A stretch of 64,000 nucleotides of DNA from Vibrio ulleungensis (GTDB taxonomy: Bacteria > Pseudomonadota > Gammaproteobacteria > Enterobacterales > Vibrionaceae): the NCBI RefSeq assembly GCF_016900875.1, contig NZ_JAFEUM010000006.1, positions 186,001-250,000 on the forward strand, read 5' to 3'. This document shows positions 15,746-25,336 of this stretch, one piece after another (within the stretch, counting starts at the first letter, position 1; every line of letters begins with the position of its first letter). The notes beneath the pieces are model-generated. The model was given only the letters and a program-made list of their open reading frames with translations. It did no database searches and was not told where the DNA came from. A program made the translations under genes and the position numbers.

Positions 15746-16651
15746 GTGAAAACTGAATATGCACGCTTGGTAACAACCGCCGCGTGGTTAGCAACCGCAG
15801 TTGCGTCGCTTCTCTTAATTGTAAAAATTGCCGCTTGGTGGGTCACAGGATCAGTTAGCTTGCTGGCTGCGTTGATTGACTCATTGTTGGATATTGGCGC
15901 GTCTGGCGTGAATTTAATGGTGATTAAATACGCGCTGCAACCCGCAGATAAAGAGCATACCTTTGGGCATGGCAAGGCCGAATCTTTAGCCGCTTTGGCA
16001 CAGGCGATGTTTATTTCTGGCTCCGCACTGTTCTTGTTATTGCATGGCGTCGAAAGATTGTTCCATCCACAAGATATGGCTCAGCCCCAAATAGGCATTT
16101 ATGTCACTTTATTTGCCACGTTCGTCACCTTTGGGCTGGTGCGTTTTCAAAAGTATGTGGTGTCTAAAACCGGTAGCCAAGCGATTGCCGCCGATTCTTT
16201 GCATTATCAAACCGACCTCTATATGAATGTGGCCATCATGGTGGCTATTGGTTTGTCATGGTATGGGTTTGGACAAGCGGATGCCGTGTTTGCTATTGGC
16301 ATCGGCTTCTATATTTTGTATTCCGCGTTTCAAATGCTTAAAGAAGCCATACAGTCTTTGTTGGACAGGCAACTGCCACAAGAAGAGCTGGATGAAATCA
16401 TAGCGATTAGCTGTGAGGTGGACGGTGTGTATGGGATTCATCAGTTGCGCACACGTATGTCGGGTCCAGTAAGATTTATTCAACTGCACTTGGAATTGGA
16501 TGATGAGCTTCCATTGCGCGAGGCACATCGAATTGCCGACGAAGTTGAAGAAAAGATAATGCGGCGATTTGAACACTCGGATGTGCTGATCCACCAAGAT
16601 CCTAAATCTGTCGTACCCACCAAAGAGCGAGACCAACTGCAGTCTTGGTGA
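15746..16651 (+). CDS. fieF: Cation diffusion facilitator FieF (YiiP)
   Basis: This 301-residue CDF transporter exports divalent cations (zinc, iron, cadmium) in exchange for protons. Six membrane spans and the metal-site Asp/His residues are visible in DSLLDIGAS (site in span 2) and HYQTDLYMN (span 5). [20 protein letters not shown] and the C-terminal cytoplasmic domain ending VIHQDP-like are typical. I chose GTG 15746 (product [14 protein letters not shown]) because it matches the family start and length (E. coli 300 residues); earlier in-frame TTG codons overlap the cpxP terminator. A TATACT -10 element at 15708-15713 fits transcription starting just upstream. The ribosome-binding site is weak. 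Confidence 0.9.
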   Translation: MKTEYARLVTTAAWLATAVASLLLIVKIAAWWVTGSVSLLAALIDSLLDIGASGVNLMVIKYALQPADKEHTFGHGKAESLAALAQAMFISGSALFLLLHGVERLFHPQDMAQPQIGIYVTLFATFVTFGLVRFQKYVVSKTGSQAIAADSLHYQTDLYMNVAIMVAIGLSWYGFGQADAVFAIGIGFYILYSAFQMLKEAIQSLLDRQLPQEELDEIIAISCEVDGVYGIHQLRTRMSGPVRFIQLHLELDDELPLREAHRIADEVEEKIMRRFEHSDVLIHQDPKSVVPTKERDQLQSW

Positions 16652-16961
16652 TGGGTAGATGCTTTTGCTTACACTATTACCTGAGCCTTGCTCATCGCTA
16701 GGGTGGAGAGTGGGGGCGGAGAAAGTGATGTCACAGGGGGCTTGTTGAATGTGCTACAAGTGACTATCTTTGTAAGCAGACGTAGAATCTGATGTGAATC
16801 AACACTATTTTTTGTTTATATTGTAATACTGTTACAAAAGTAGCTTAGTTTCAGATATTGCCGCGGCAATGTGTTGTTTTGGTAGGGCTCAATGACACGC
16901 AACGATTGATGCGGCAATCACAACAAAAATTTGTAATTTTCCCAACTGTTTGAGGGTGAAC
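16652..16961. other. pfkA upstream region with palindromes
   Basis: This 310-base gap holds a perfect 14-bp palindrome ATTGCCGCGGCAAT (16857-16870). About 40 bases later comes an imperfect dyad GATTG-N6-CAATC just before the ribosome-binding site of pfkA. Both look like operator-type sequences, but I cannot assign a regulator; neither matches the Cra consensus. Positions 16690-16735 are G-rich and may be a decayed copy of the GC-rich intergenic repeat. Confidence 0.4.
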
Positions 16962-17924
16962 ATGATTAAAAAAATCGGTGTACTAACCAGTGGTGGCGAC
17001 GCGCCAGGAATGAACGCAGCAATCCGCGGTGTGGTACGTACAGCTTTGTCAAAAGACCTTGAAGTTTACGGTGTATTTGACGGCTATCTTGGCCTGTATG
17101 AAGACCGAATCGAGAAACTGGATCGTTCAAGCGTATCTGACGTGATCAACCGCGGTGGTACTTTCCTTGGTTCAGCACGCTTCCCAGAATTTAAAGAAGT
17201 GGAAGTTCGTGAGCAAGCGATCAAAAACCTGAAAAAGCATGGCATCGAAGCACTAGTGGTTATCGGTGGTGACGGCTCTTACATGGGTGCGAAGAAACTG
17301 ACTGAAATGGGTTACCCTTGTATCGGTCTTCCAGGCACCATTGATAACGATATTGCAGGAACCGATTACACTATCGGTTACCTAACGGCACTAAACACCG
17401 TTATTGATGCTATTGACCGTCTGCGTGATACGTCGTCGTCTCACCAACGTATCTCTATCGTAGAGATCATGGGACGTCACTGTGGTGACTTGACGCTTAT
17501 GTCTGCAATTGCGGGTGGTTGTGAGTACATCATTACTCCTGAGCAGCAATGGAGCAAAGAAGAGCTGATTGCTGAGCTTAACGAAGGCATGAAAAAAGGT
17601 AAGAAACACGCCATTATTGCCCTAACTGAGCTGATGATGGACTCGAACGATCTTGCTAAAAGCATTGAAGAGTCAACCGGCCGCGAAACTCGCGCAACGG
17701 TTCTTGGTCATATTCAACGTGGCGGTCGTCCAACAGCATTTGACCGCGTATTGGCGTCGCGTATGGGTAACTATGCGGTACATCTATTAATGGATGGCCA
17801 TGGCGGTCGTTGTGTGGGTATCCAAAAAGAAGAATTGGTACACCACGACATCATTGACGCGATTGAAAACATGAAGCGCCCAGTACGTAAAGACTTGTAC
17901 AAGGTTGCTGAAGAGTTGTTCTAA
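16962..17924 (+). CDS. pfkA: ATP-dependent 6-phosphofructokinase
   Basis: The 320-residue enzyme commits fructose 6-phosphate to glycolysis. ATP site [24 protein letters not shown], catalytic [11 protein letters not shown], substrate loop [10 protein letters not shown] and effector residues ([11 protein letters not shown]) are all present. I moved the start 12 bases down to ATG 16962, preceded by GAGGGTG, because the family begins [16 protein letters not shown] and the length then equals E. coli PfkA. It is cytoplasmic and tetrameric, allosterically controlled by ADP and phosphoenolpyruvate in the family. It is a single gene with its own terminator, next to tpiA on the opposite strand. Confidence 0.97.
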   Translation: MIKKIGVLTSGGDAPGMNAAIRGVVRTALSKDLEVYGVFDGYLGLYEDRIEKLDRSSVSDVINRGGTFLGSARFPEFKEVEVREQAIKNLKKHGIEALVVIGGDGSYMGAKKLTEMGYPCIGLPGTIDNDIAGTDYTIGYLTALNTVIDAIDRLRDTSSSHQRISIVEIMGRHCGDLTLMSAIAGGCEYIITPEQQWSKEELIAELNEGMKKGKKHAIIALTELMMDSNDLAKSIEESTGRETRATVLGHIQRGGRPTAFDRVLASRMGNYAVHLLMDGHGGRCVGIQKEELVHHDIIDAIENMKRPVRKDLYKVAEELF

Positions 17925-17952
17925 CTTTTTACTGCACAATGTATATGAATAA

Positions 17953-17977
17953 GCCGCCTTTCGAGGCGGTTTTTTTG
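17953..17977 (+). terminator. Terminator after pfkA
   Basis: CCGCCT (17954-17959) pairs with AGGCGG (17964-17969) around a TTCG tetraloop and is followed by eight T. Confidence 0.9.
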
Positions 17978-17987
17978 TGGGTGAAGG

Positions 17988-18060
17988 GCTAGGGGCGAGG
18001 ACGCTGCGCTGCGAGGGGCGAGAATCGAGAAGCTAGGGACGATGGGCTAGAAGCTTGAAA
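17988..18060 (+). repeat. GC-rich dispersed intergenic repeat, copy 2
   Basis: This copy reads CTAGGGGCGAGGACGCTGCG and onward to GAGGGGCGAG, followed by decayed partial units (GCTAGGGACGATGGGCTAG). It lies between the pfkA and tpiA terminators. The core matches copy 1 at 12165-12197 (opposite strand) and the copies near 51.0-51.2 kb. Confidence 0.65.
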
Positions 18061-18067
18061 TTGGGGC

Positions 18068-18094
18068 ATAAAAAAGACCACCTTGCGGTGGCCT
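18068..18094 (-). terminator. Terminator after tpiA
   Basis: CCACC (18078-18082) pairs with GGTGG (18087-18091) around TTGC. On the minus strand it is followed by T-rich sequence. Confidence 0.8.
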
Positions 18095-18117
18095 TTTGGT
18101 ATTTGGATGGCGTGTTA

Positions 18118-18888
18118 TTACGCTTTTGCTTTTGCTGCTGCTTTCGCGATAGCTGCGAAGCTTTTCGCGTCTAGTGCTGCGCCGCCAACTAGAGCGCCGT
18201 CGATGTCTGGACATGCGAAGTATGCTTCAGCATTTTCAGGCTTAACAGAACCACCATATTGGATGATTACTTGATCAGCAATCGCTTGGCTCTTAGTCGC
18301 AATGTGAGCACGGATAGAAGCGTGGATGCGTTGTGCATCTTCAGCTGTCGCTGCTTTACCAGTACCTATAGCCCAGATTGGCTCGTACGCGATGATAGCG
18401 TCTTGTAGCGCGTCAACACCTAGTAGGTTGATAACAGCGTCGATTTGACGTGCACAAACAGCTTCAGTTTCGCCCGCTTCGTTTTGAGCTTCAGATTCAC
18501 CGATACATAGAACAGGTGTTAGGCCGTTTTCTTTTAGGAAGCCAAATTTCTTAGCAACAAACTCGTCTGATTCTGCGTGGTATTCACGACGCTCAGAGTG
18601 ACCGATGATGATGTGAGAAGCACCAAACTCTTTAAGCATTGCAGGAGACATATCGCCAGTGAATGCGCCGCTGTTGTTAACGTCAGTATTTTGAGCACCA
18701 AGGATCACAGCGCTACCAGCGTCAGTCAGAGTACGCTCTGCAAGATCGATGAATAGTGCTGGTGGAGCGACAGCAACGTCTACGCCCGTTACGCCTTCCA
18801 ATTCCGCATTAAGACCAGTAAGCAAGTCAACAACCATTTCCTTGCTACCATTTAGTTTCCAGTTTCCCATAACTACAGGCTGACGCAT
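18118..18888 (-). CDS. tpiA: Triose-phosphate isomerase
   Basis: The 256-residue TIM-barrel enzyme interconverts dihydroxyacetone phosphate and glyceraldehyde 3-phosphate. Substrate Lys lies in GNWKLNGS, catalytic His in IIGHSERRE, catalytic Glu in [12 protein letters not shown], and the phosphate loop in YGGSVKPEN. Length is normal and AGAGGATG precedes the ATG. It is a single gene with its own terminator. The upstream 287 bases contain a CATGAC-ACGA-GTCATG dyad at 18965-18980, whose role is unknown. Confidence 0.97.
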   Translation of the reverse strand: MRQPVVMGNWKLNGSKEMVVDLLTGLNAELEGVTGVDVAVAPPALFIDLAERTLTDAGSAVILGAQNTDVNNSGAFTGDMSPAMLKEFGASHIIIGHSERREYHAESDEFVAKKFGFLKENGLTPVLCIGESEAQNEAGETEAVCARQIDAVINLLGVDALQDAIIAYEPIWAIGTGKAATAEDAQRIHASIRAHIATKSQAIADQVIIQYGGSVKPENAEAYFACPDIDGALVGGAALDAKSFAAIAKAAAKAKA

Positions 18889-19175
18889 AGCATCCTCTCT
18901 ATCATTTCAATGTAAAAAATAAACAAATATGGTGTAGGAATATAACAGAAATAATCAGATTTAACATGACACGAGTCATGACTTTACGGTTATTTTCTAC
19001 CCTAGGGAATGAGTGTAGACGGATTGCTCGATATGTGCGGAATAAAATGGCAAGACCTTATTGGCCCAAGTCGATAGTTCGAAGCCATTGAGACCGTGGT
19101 TGCGAGAGTCACAGCCACGGTATCATGATTCAATAACGGTTTATATTCAGATGGTTATGATGGGGGTCGGCCAAT

Positions 19176-19511
19176 CTAATGGCGACCAAACTGTAAAACT
19201 TTTGCTGAATGCGTCGGGGTTTCGGGCTGTTCGCCGCGCAACTCACCCAGTGCGGTGTTTAGTTTACGCAACTGTTTTTGTAGCTCGGAGTACAGTTTTA
19301 CATTGACTTGATGCGGGTTATTGCAGCTTTCTATGACTCTATCTATGTGGCTCTGTTGTGCGCGAAGCCTTGGCTGCATTTCGGGGGAGGCATTGACAAT
19401 CGCGTCTTCAATTTGCTGTTGTCGGTAGCGTTCAAATTGCTGTGGATCGTCCTTGGCCATTTTGACCAAAGCGTCAAAGTCGAGTTTGTCTTCTTGATAC
19501 ACCAACTGCAT
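19176..19511 (-). CDS. DUF3135 domain-containing protein
   Basis: This 111-residue soluble, charged protein is of unknown function. The N-terminal segment (LDFDALVKMAKDDPQQFERYRQQQIEDAI) is the characteristic DUF3135 pattern, and the rest is predicted helical with many Gln and Arg. AAGGTGAG precedes ATG 19511. It lies 92 bases downstream of the HTH regulator gene on the same strand and may share its transcript. Family recognition is from memory. Confidence 0.8.
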   Translation of the reverse strand: MQLVYQEDKLDFDALVKMAKDDPQQFERYRQQQIEDAIVNASPEMQPRLRAQQSHIDRVIESCNNPHQVNVKLYSELQKQLRKLNTALGELRGEQPETPTHSAKVLQFGRH

Positions 19512-19603
19512 AGCTCACCTTCCTTGCACTGCTTATTAATTAAGCATACGAGGTGAGTCAGAGATAATGCTTCTCATTTTTGAGAGGAACAGAGTGCGCT
19601 AAA

Positions 19604-20224
19604 TTAGCCAAGTGGGGTGATTTTGTAGACGCAGCGACGCTGCCCAGAAACAATATGTTCATTGCGCTCAAGAAAAGCATGCTCTTTTAATACCTGCTTA
19701 AAGATGCGCTGTTCAGAATGGCACAGTGATGGACAGCGCTTAGCCGCTTGGCAAATAGGGCAATGATTTTCGATCAATAAGAAGTGGTCAGGGTGAACTT
19801 CCAGCTCAACCATATACCCTTCTTGGTCGCGCAATTCACACAATATTTGCAGCTTTTGCTGTAAGCTTTGCCCAGATTGCATAGCCGTTTGATAGGTTTC
19901 GAGGGCTTTTTCTTCACGCTGCAGGGTGATTTTTTCGACCCCTTCGTTACCGTATAAAGATTCGATGGCGTCAATAAACTGGATGGCCAATTCGCCATGG
20001 CGGTCGGTAAATTGTGCATGCCCTTTCGCGGTAAGTGTCCAGTGCCGAGTTGGTCGTCCGACTTTGGCTTTAATATCGTGAAAGCTCAAAATACCGTCTT
20101 CCTCAAGCGCAAGAAGGTGCTGACGAGCGCCCATAGTCGTGATATTAAGATCCACCGATAACTGCTTGGCAGTTACCGTTCCTTGGCGTTTTACTTTTTG
20201 CAGTATCAGATCAACCGTTTTCAT
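19604..20224 (-). CDS. HTH transcriptional regulator with cysteine-rich C-terminus (COG2345/SufR-like)
   Basis: The 206-residue protein has an N-terminal winged helix at about 1-70 (TAKQLSVDLNITTMGARQHL, then GRPTRHWTLTAKGH wing). A middle helical region follows, and then a C-terminal cysteine cluster HCPICQAAKRCPSLCHSE at about 153-170, with a further Cys near 198. The layout resembles the COG2345 predicted regulators that include SufR, which binds an iron-sulfur cluster through C-terminal cysteines. That metal-cluster sensing is inference. No suf or isc genes lie nearby; the neighbours are DUF3135 downstream and glpX upstream on the same strand, separated by the glpX terminator. Confidence 0.78.
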   Translation of the reverse strand: MKTVDLILQKVKRQGTVTAKQLSVDLNITTMGARQHLLALEEDGILSFHDIKAKVGRPTRHWTLTAKGHAQFTDRHGELAIQFIDAIESLYGNEGVEKITLQREEKALETYQTAMQSGQSLQQKLQILCELRDQEGYMVELEVHPDHFLLIENHCPICQAAKRCPSLCHSEQRIFKQVLKEHAFLERNEHIVSGQRRCVYKITPLG

Positions 20225-20301
20225 ACCACTCCCTCTGGTGTGCCAAAGATTATCCTTGAATCGATAAATAAAGTAAACGGTTTGTTAATTATGCGGGAAT
20301 G

Positions 20302-20329
20302 AAAAAGGCTCCTAGAATCTAGGAGCCTT
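20302..20329 (-). terminator. Terminator after glpX
   Basis: AAGGCTCCTAG (20305-20315) pairs perfectly with CTAGGAGCCTT (20319-20329), an 11-bp stem. The A run on the left becomes a T run on the minus strand. Confidence 0.88.
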
Positions 20330-20356
20330 GATGGTGATCGAGTTGAAGTTAACGGA

Positions 20357-21364
20357 TTACAAAATGAAATCGCGAACTTCGTCGTCTTTACGCTCGAGGT
20401 AATGAATAGACTTGATACGGCGGATCGTACGGCAGCGACCGCGGATCAACAAAGTCTCGGTGGTTGCGATGTTGCCTTGACGAGTGATCCCTTCTAGGAG
20501 GTCACCTTTGGTGATGCCTGTTGCTGCGAAGACCACGTTATCGCTGCGAGCCATGTCGTCCATTTTTAAACGAATATTGGCTTCAACACCCATCTCTTTA
20601 CAACGTTTGAGCTCTTCTTCGCCCCAGCGACGGTTTTCTTCGGTATCGCCTTTTACATCGTGACGCGCCATGAGGCGGCCATGCATGTCGCCATCGAGTG
20701 CGCGAATAACCGCTGCCGAAACAACGCCTTCAGGTGCGCCGCCGATGCAGTACATGACATCAACTTCGCTGTCTGGCATACAAGTAAGAATAGAAGCCGC
20801 AACGTCGCCGTCTGGCACCGCAAATACGCGTACACCCATTGCTTGCATTTCGGCAATGATGGCGTCGTGGCGTGGCTTGGCCAAAGTGATCACCGTGAGT
20901 GCTTCTAACGGCTTGTTCAGCGCCTTAGCAATGTTAACTAAGTTGTCGGCAAGCGGTTGATCGAGGTCTATCACCCCTTTTGCACCAGGGCCAACAACCA
21001 ACTTTTCCATGTACATGTCAGGTGCTTTTAAGAAACTTCCCTTTTCGCCAGCCGCTAATACAGCCAGTGCGTTTGATTGACCCATTGCCGTCATGCGTGT
21101 CCCTTCAATAGGGTCAACGGCGATGTCTACTGCGTCGCCGCCAAGGCCGACTTGTTCGCCAATGTACAACATTGGAGCGTCATCAATTTCACCTTCACCG
21201 ATAACAATCTCGCCGCTAATGTCCGTTTTATTTAGCAGGTTGCGCATCACTTCTACCGCAGCACCATCTGCGGCATTTTTGTCGCCACGTCCTAGCCATT
21301 TGTATCCAGCTAACGCTGCGCCTTCTGTCACTCGTGAAAAAGCCATTGCTAAATCGCGTTTCAT
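20357..21364 (-). CDS. glpX: Class II fructose-1,6-bisphosphatase GlpX
   Basis: The 335-residue metal-dependent phosphatase of gluconeogenesis hydrolyses fructose 1,6-bisphosphate. GEGEIDDAPMLYIGE and VDPIEGTRMTAMGQSNALAV carry the metal and phosphate ligands, and CIGGAPEGVVSAAVIRALDG the substrate loop. Length matches E. coli GlpX. It stands alone rather than with glpFK. With pfkA nearby on the other strand the region holds opposing steps of the same metabolic point. It is cytoplasmic. Confidence 0.95.
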   Translation of the reverse strand: MKRDLAMAFSRVTEGAALAGYKWLGRGDKNAADGAAVEVMRNLLNKTDISGEIVIGEGEIDDAPMLYIGEQVGLGGDAVDIAVDPIEGTRMTAMGQSNALAVLAAGEKGSFLKAPDMYMEKLVVGPGAKGVIDLDQPLADNLVNIAKALNKPLEALTVITLAKPRHDAIIAEMQAMGVRVFAVPDGDVAASILTCMPDSEVDVMYCIGGAPEGVVSAAVIRALDGDMHGRLMARHDVKGDTEENRRWGEEELKRCKEMGVEANIRLKMDDMARSDNVVFAATGITKGDLLEGITRQGNIATTETLLIRGRCRTIRRIKSIHYLERKDDEVRDFIL

Positions 21365-21691
21365 TATGTCCTCACTTGCTTAGGGAGTGCATGTAGTCAC
21401 ATGCAGTAAAGTTCAATTTGGAAAGCTGTAAATAATTGCGCGGGATTCTAGCACACTTTCAGCCAAACGTTTGCGCTGTAGATTGATGTACCTCATTGTT
21501 GTGTCGGTTTGTCGTCGCTTTTTTAACCGGCCTAGTTGCAGAAAAGGGGCTTTGCAAGTTTTCGGTCAATAACGGTTTAAAAAATGCCCAATCAATCAAA
21601 AAAACACAGATAGGGAGTGCCCAAATGCGTTAGCCTGAGTAGAATGATCCGAATAACTAAGAACTATCCCAAGATAACTAGGTAGGCAGAT
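21365..21691. other. Divergent promoter region glpX / zapB
   Basis: The gap is 327 bases. A possible zapB -10 element TAGAAT lies at 21640-21645 with only a poor -35. I see no other gene, repeat or strong operator. Confidence 0.35.
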
Positions 21692-21934
21692 ATGTCGTTA
21701 GAAGTATTAGAACAGCTAGAGCAGAAGATCCAAACTGCTGTAGACACCATTGCTCTATTGCAAATGGAAGTAGAAGAACTAAAAGAGCAAAAAGGCGAAC
21801 TTGAGCAAAAAGCGAACTCTCTACAAAGCGGTTATGCTGAACTAGAGCAGCAAAACGCACAGCTTAAGACTGATCACGAAGCGTGGCAAACTCGCATCCG
21901 TGGCCTACTTGGTAAGATGGAAGAAGTCGAGTAA
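21692..21934 (+). CDS. zapB: Cell division protein ZapB
   Basis: This 80-residue protein is a continuous coiled coil with heptad Leu and abundant Glu, Gln and Lys (LEVLEQLEQKIQTAVDTIAL, then MEVEELKEQKGELEQKA). It matches ZapB in size and sequence. ZapB associates with the division ring through ZapA and links it to the chromosome terminus protein MatP. A TAGGTAGG-type ribosome-binding site precedes the ATG. In E. coli too zapB lies near glpX. It is cytoplasmic. Confidence 0.93.
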   Translation: MSLEVLEQLEQKIQTAVDTIALLQMEVEELKEQKGELEQKANSLQSGYAELEQQNAQLKTDHEAWQTRIRGLLGKMEEVE

Positions 21935-21950
21935 TTCGACGGCTTTCAAA

Positions 21951-22008
21951 AAAATCCCTAGCGAGTGAACTTAGCGTGATGCCGAGTTTTCCCGCTAGGG
22001 ATTTTTTT
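21951..22008 (+). terminator. Long-stem terminator after zapB
   Basis: ATCCCTAGCG (21954-21963) pairs with CGCTAGGGAT (21993-22002), with a 29-base loop and seven T following. Its right arm runs to within a few bases of the stop codon of the converging gene at 22007, so it may serve both. Confidence 0.75.
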
Positions 22009-22855
22009 ATGAAATCAGTAATTGGCTGCTTGGACTGTTCCATTTAGATTTTTGGTTAATGGACAACAATTGCTGATCAAAGCTGGTATAAATTTGCTCT
22101 ATGGCAGCGGTGGCCAAATCGAAATAATATTCAGCTGAGCAGTGTGGCGCTGGGCTGAGCAGGTTAAGGTCAATCACCTCCAGCAATTGAATCAGTTTGG
22201 CGTCATTGTCCACGTGAAGGGCACTGAGATTCTCTTTAATTGCTGTATGCAAGTATTTGAGCCGTATTCTCTCAACGCTTGAGCATTGCCCCGTTGCCGC
22301 TACACCGGTTCCGACAGCTCTTGCTTGCCCCACCCATTCAGCGGCTTCCAATTGGTCTTGCCACAGATAGCGTACTGAGTCACCGTCGGTATTTTTAAGT
22401 TCATACAGCTTATGATATTCACAGCTGTCATCAATGAGATACAACAGGTTTGCAATCATTTTGCTGTGCTGACTAATACAGTTCATTGACGTGAGAGTGG
22501 AATAGTTTCGCGACAGTTGCTGCCAGTGAAGCACAATACCTTGCCAATTTGGATTGTGTGCAAGCCACGAGTTATTGTGGTTAAGCCAAGTAATTTGGTC
22601 GTTAACCTCTGCTTGCAGTACAGGCAGTCGAGTACTTAATGATGTATCCCCACATAGCACCCCGTTGCTCACCCCGCGATGTTGCTGGATTAGGTTGAGC
22701 AGTTGTCGAAATGAAGACAAATAAGTTAGCCCATCTTTAACATGGCGCTGATATCGCTTAGTCGCATGGAACTGCACGCCGATGGCGATGCCGATTAGGC
22801 TCAGTAGTAAGAATGCTATTGATAGGGTCAGTAGATGAGACGATGCGCTGATCAT
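22007..22855 (-). CDS. Membrane-anchored protein resembling a NIT (nitrate/nitrite-sensing) type sensor domain
   Basis: The 282-residue protein has one N-terminal membrane anchor at residues 8-28 and a large, helical, probably periplasmic part with no second span and no signalling domain. [22 protein letters not shown] (about 49-70, shown in part) resembles the ERG/HRG-S motif of NIT-type four-helix sensor domains; the match is from memory and moderate. Its start overlaps the stop of the chemoreceptor gene upstream (ATGA), so the two are translationally coupled. I infer that it supplies the sensing part for that receptor. An independent function is possible. Confidence 0.6.
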   Translation of the reverse strand: MISASSHLLTLSIAFLLLSLIGIAIGVQFHATKRYQRHVKDGLTYLSSFRQLLNLIQQHRGVSNGVLCGDTSLSTRLPVLQAEVNDQITWLNHNNSWLAHNPNWQGIVLHWQQLSRNYSTLTSMNCISQHSKMIANLLYLIDDSCEYHKLYELKNTDGDSVRYLWQDQLEAAEWVGQARAVGTGVAATGQCSSVERIRLKYLHTAIKENLSALHVDNDAKLIQLLEVIDLNLLSPAPHCSAEYYFDLATAAIEQIYTSFDQQLLSINQKSKWNSPSSQLLIS

Positions 22856-23979
22856 AGTGTGTCCTCTTCCATGTGAGTGATCGCTTTTAAATGTGCGGCG
22901 ACATTGGCATTTTGAGTGGCGATATTGGCGTTACTTGTGGCGCTGTTTGCCACGCTTTCAATACTTTGAGAAATCTCCCGTGATGCACTGGCTTGCTGTT
23001 CTGAGGCACTTGCGATGCCAGCAATTTCTAATGTTAAGTGCTCAATGATGGTGACCGTTTCATCGATAGTTTTAATGGTTTTTTCAGTGCCTTGTTGGCT
23101 TTCTAAGCTTGCTCCGTTAACCTTTTGAAGCTGCTCGATGGCCTGCGTCATATTGGTCGATACATCGTTCACCTGCGCGGTGATCGCTTGAGCAGATTGA
23201 TGGCTTCGCTGCGCAAGATTTCTCACTTCGTCTGCGACAACACTAAACCCTCGCCCGTACTCTCCGGCTCGCGCGGCTTCGATGGCCGCATTGAGCGCTA
23301 ACAGATTGGTTTGTTCCGCGATATCGCGAATGAAGGTCGACATTTCCTCAACCGAATGCAGCTTACTTTCAAGGCTTTTAAGGCTGCTTTCCATCTGCAC
23401 AATATTGTCACTGACATCGGTTACTTGCTGCTGAGTTTGTTGCATCATCTGTTTTCCGCGATCGCACTGGATCTGTCCTTCACTGATCGCAGCATGGGTC
23501 TTGGCAACGTGCTGGGTGACTTCTTCGATGCTTTGGCTCATCTCTGTCATGGCCGCAGCCGCAGTAAGAGTATCTTGCGCTTGTTGTTCACATAGCTGAG
23601 CCACAGCTTCTGAGTTATGTGATAGCTCGCTGGCTGAAAAGTGCATCTCGTGTTGCTTCGCAATCAGACTTTTTTCTGTTCGATGAGTGAGCCGTGTTAA
23701 ATCATCTAGAATAGGAAACAGGGGCTTAAGTGGGCCTTTGCCAACCGAAGTAAACGAGAAAGGTGCGCCCTCAATGTGGTGTGTCAGTTCGATACTCAAC
23801 TGCTGCATATCCTTTTGCAGAAGCCGAATAAAGTAGAGGTTGCTGGTCAAGAGTGCAGCGAATACTGCGATGCTTGCTTGCAAAAACTCTAGTGACAGCA
23901 ACCCTAATCCAGTCACCGTGCCCAAAATCGTCCACCGATAAAGGCCAGATGCACTCATTTGTATCCATGTCGTAGTCAT
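22852..23979 (-). CDS. Methyl-accepting chemotaxis protein without a periplasmic sensor domain
   Basis: The 375-residue chemoreceptor has two membrane spans close together at about residues 15-32 and 35-52, with almost no periplasmic loop, and no recognisable HAMP domain. A cytoplasmic coiled coil follows, with the conserved kinase-control tip at about 222-259 ([19 protein letters not shown], then [18 protein letters not shown]). The C-terminus shows [17 protein letters not shown] but no NWETF-type tether. AAGGATCGG precedes ATG 23979. It would form trimers of dimers coupled to CheA/CheW. Lacking its own ligand domain, it may rely on the coupled downstream membrane protein. Confidence 0.88.
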   Translation of the reverse strand: MTTTWIQMSASGLYRWTILGTVTGLGLLSLEFLQASIAVFAALLTSNLYFIRLLQKDMQQLSIELTHHIEGAPFSFTSVGKGPLKPLFPILDDLTRLTHRTEKSLIAKQHEMHFSASELSHNSEAVAQLCEQQAQDTLTAAAAMTEMSQSIEEVTQHVAKTHAAISEGQIQCDRGKQMMQQTQQQVTDVSDNIVQMESSLKSLESKLHSVEEMSTFIRDIAEQTNLLALNAAIEAARAGEYGRGFSVVADEVRNLAQRSHQSAQAITAQVNDVSTNMTQAIEQLQKVNGASLESQQGTEKTIKTIDETVTIIEHLTLEIAGIASASEQQASASREISQSIESVANSATSNANIATQNANVAAHLKAITHMEEDTL

Positions 23980-24281
23980 TTACCGATCCTTGTATGACGC
24001 TGATATGAACTTATTTAGCAAGTTACGTTCCATTGATCTAGGTATTATTTTACATAGGCTTATAAGGTTGTTATGCCAATGGTTTCTGACATGTTTTTAA
24101 TTATTTGAGCTGATAACTAAAGAGTAGTGCACCATGTTGGGGAAACGACGTGCACCCTAAAGGCTCAGCGTGGTATTTACACTGAGTGGTACATTGACGG
24201 ATTAGAAACATGACAATGCGATTGCTGTAGGTCGGTATTGATGTGCCACAGGTCCCGTGGCAAAATTCTAGTACGGCGCTT
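23980..24281. other. Intergenic region between the chemoreceptor and epmB
   Basis: The 302 bases hold the presumed leftward promoter of the chemoreceptor pair. A GTGCAC sequence occurs twice about 20 bases apart (near 24130 and 24150) as an inverted pair. I see no gene and no obvious terminator for epmB. Confidence 0.3.
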
Positions 24282-25304
24282 TTATTCGAGATGAAGATCT
24301 AGGGGCGTTTTACTTGGGCGGCCTCCAATTTCTCGTGCGAGCTTTGGCACCATATAGCCCGACACTTCTTTGACTAGGCCTTGCATTAACTGCCGTGCAT
24401 CGTCATCGCAGACGTAATAGTGCGCGGCTCCTTGAACTTTATCGAGCGCAAACAGGTAGTAGGGCTGAATGCCAGCATCAAAAAGCGATTCACACAACGT
24501 TACCAAGGTATCGACACAGTTGTTGATTCCCTTGAGCAATACCCCTTGGTTTAACAAGTGAACATTGGCCTTTTTAAGCTTTGCCATAGCATGGCTTACT
24601 TCGTGGTTTATCTCATTCGGATGGTTGATGTGGGTGACTAATATCGCCTTAAAACGCGACTGATCTAGCATATCGCAAAGCTCATCAGTGATACGTGATG
24701 GGATCACAACAGGAAGTCGTGTATGGATGCGCAGCCTCTTAACGTGCGGCACTTGTTCAAGTTGTGTGATCAGCCAGTAGAGTTCACTGTCTTTCGCCAT
24801 CAGAGGGTCACCACCCGACAAAATTACTTCATTAATTTGTGGGTGCTGAGCAATGTAATCTATGTTGGCTTGCCAAACGTGTTTATTGCCTGGGTTGTCT
24901 TGATAAGGAAAGTGACGTCTAAAGCAGTATCGACAATTGATCGCACATCCCCCCTTTAAGACCATGAGTGCACGATTTTTATATTTGTGCAGCAGTCCAG
25001 GCTGGCCGTTGCGCTGCTCGTCGAGAGGATCAGTTATAAAACCGGGTGCAACGTCAAATTCCTGTGCAGAGGGCAAAACTTGCAGCAGCAACGGGTCGTT
25101 TGGGTTGCCTTTTTCCATTCTTGCCACAAAACTTAACGGTACACGTTGCGCGAACAATTTACGTGCTTCAAACCCTTTTTTAAGCTCGTTTGAGTCGATT
25201 TCGAGTAGATTGAGCAGCTTTTGGGGATCGGAGATCCCATTGGCTAGTTCAAATAGCCAGTTTTGCTCAACAGTTTCGATATTTCGGGTTATGATGTGCG
25301 GCAT
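24282..25304 (-). CDS. epmB: EF-P beta-lysylation protein EpmB (lysine 2,3-aminomutase-like)
   Basis: The 340-residue radical-SAM, PLP-dependent enzyme converts (S)-alpha-lysine to (R)-beta-lysine for attachment to elongation factor P. The radical-SAM cluster motif CAINCRYCFRRHF and LSGGDPLMAKD are present. The sequence VQGAAHYYV and the C-terminal VPKLAREIGGRPSKTPLDL are typical of EpmB rather than free-lysine aminomutases. I placed the start at ATG 25304, matching the E. coli protein; a GTG three codons earlier is possible. It is divergent from efp with only 32 bases between starts, so the two share a promoter region. Confidence 0.95.
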   Translation of the reverse strand: MPHIITRNIETVEQNWLFELANGISDPQKLLNLLEIDSNELKKGFEARKLFAQRVPLSFVARMEKGNPNDPLLLQVLPSAQEFDVAPGFITDPLDEQRNGQPGLLHKYKNRALMVLKGGCAINCRYCFRRHFPYQDNPGNKHVWQANIDYIAQHPQINEVILSGGDPLMAKDSELYWLITQLEQVPHVKRLRIHTRLPVVIPSRITDELCDMLDQSRFKAILVTHINHPNEINHEVSHAMAKLKKANVHLLNQGVLLKGINNCVDTLVTLCESLFDAGIQPYYLFALDKVQGAAHYYVCDDDARQLMQGLVKEVSGYMVPKLAREIGGRPSKTPLDLHLE

Positions 25305-25336
25305 TAAAAACACTCTAATCAGTTTAAGAGGAAAAC

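Noticed and set aside
19093..19121. ACCGTGG / CCACGGT inverted repeat downstream of the DUF3135 gene
   Set aside because: It has a 15-base loop and no T run on either strand, so it is not a convincing terminator.
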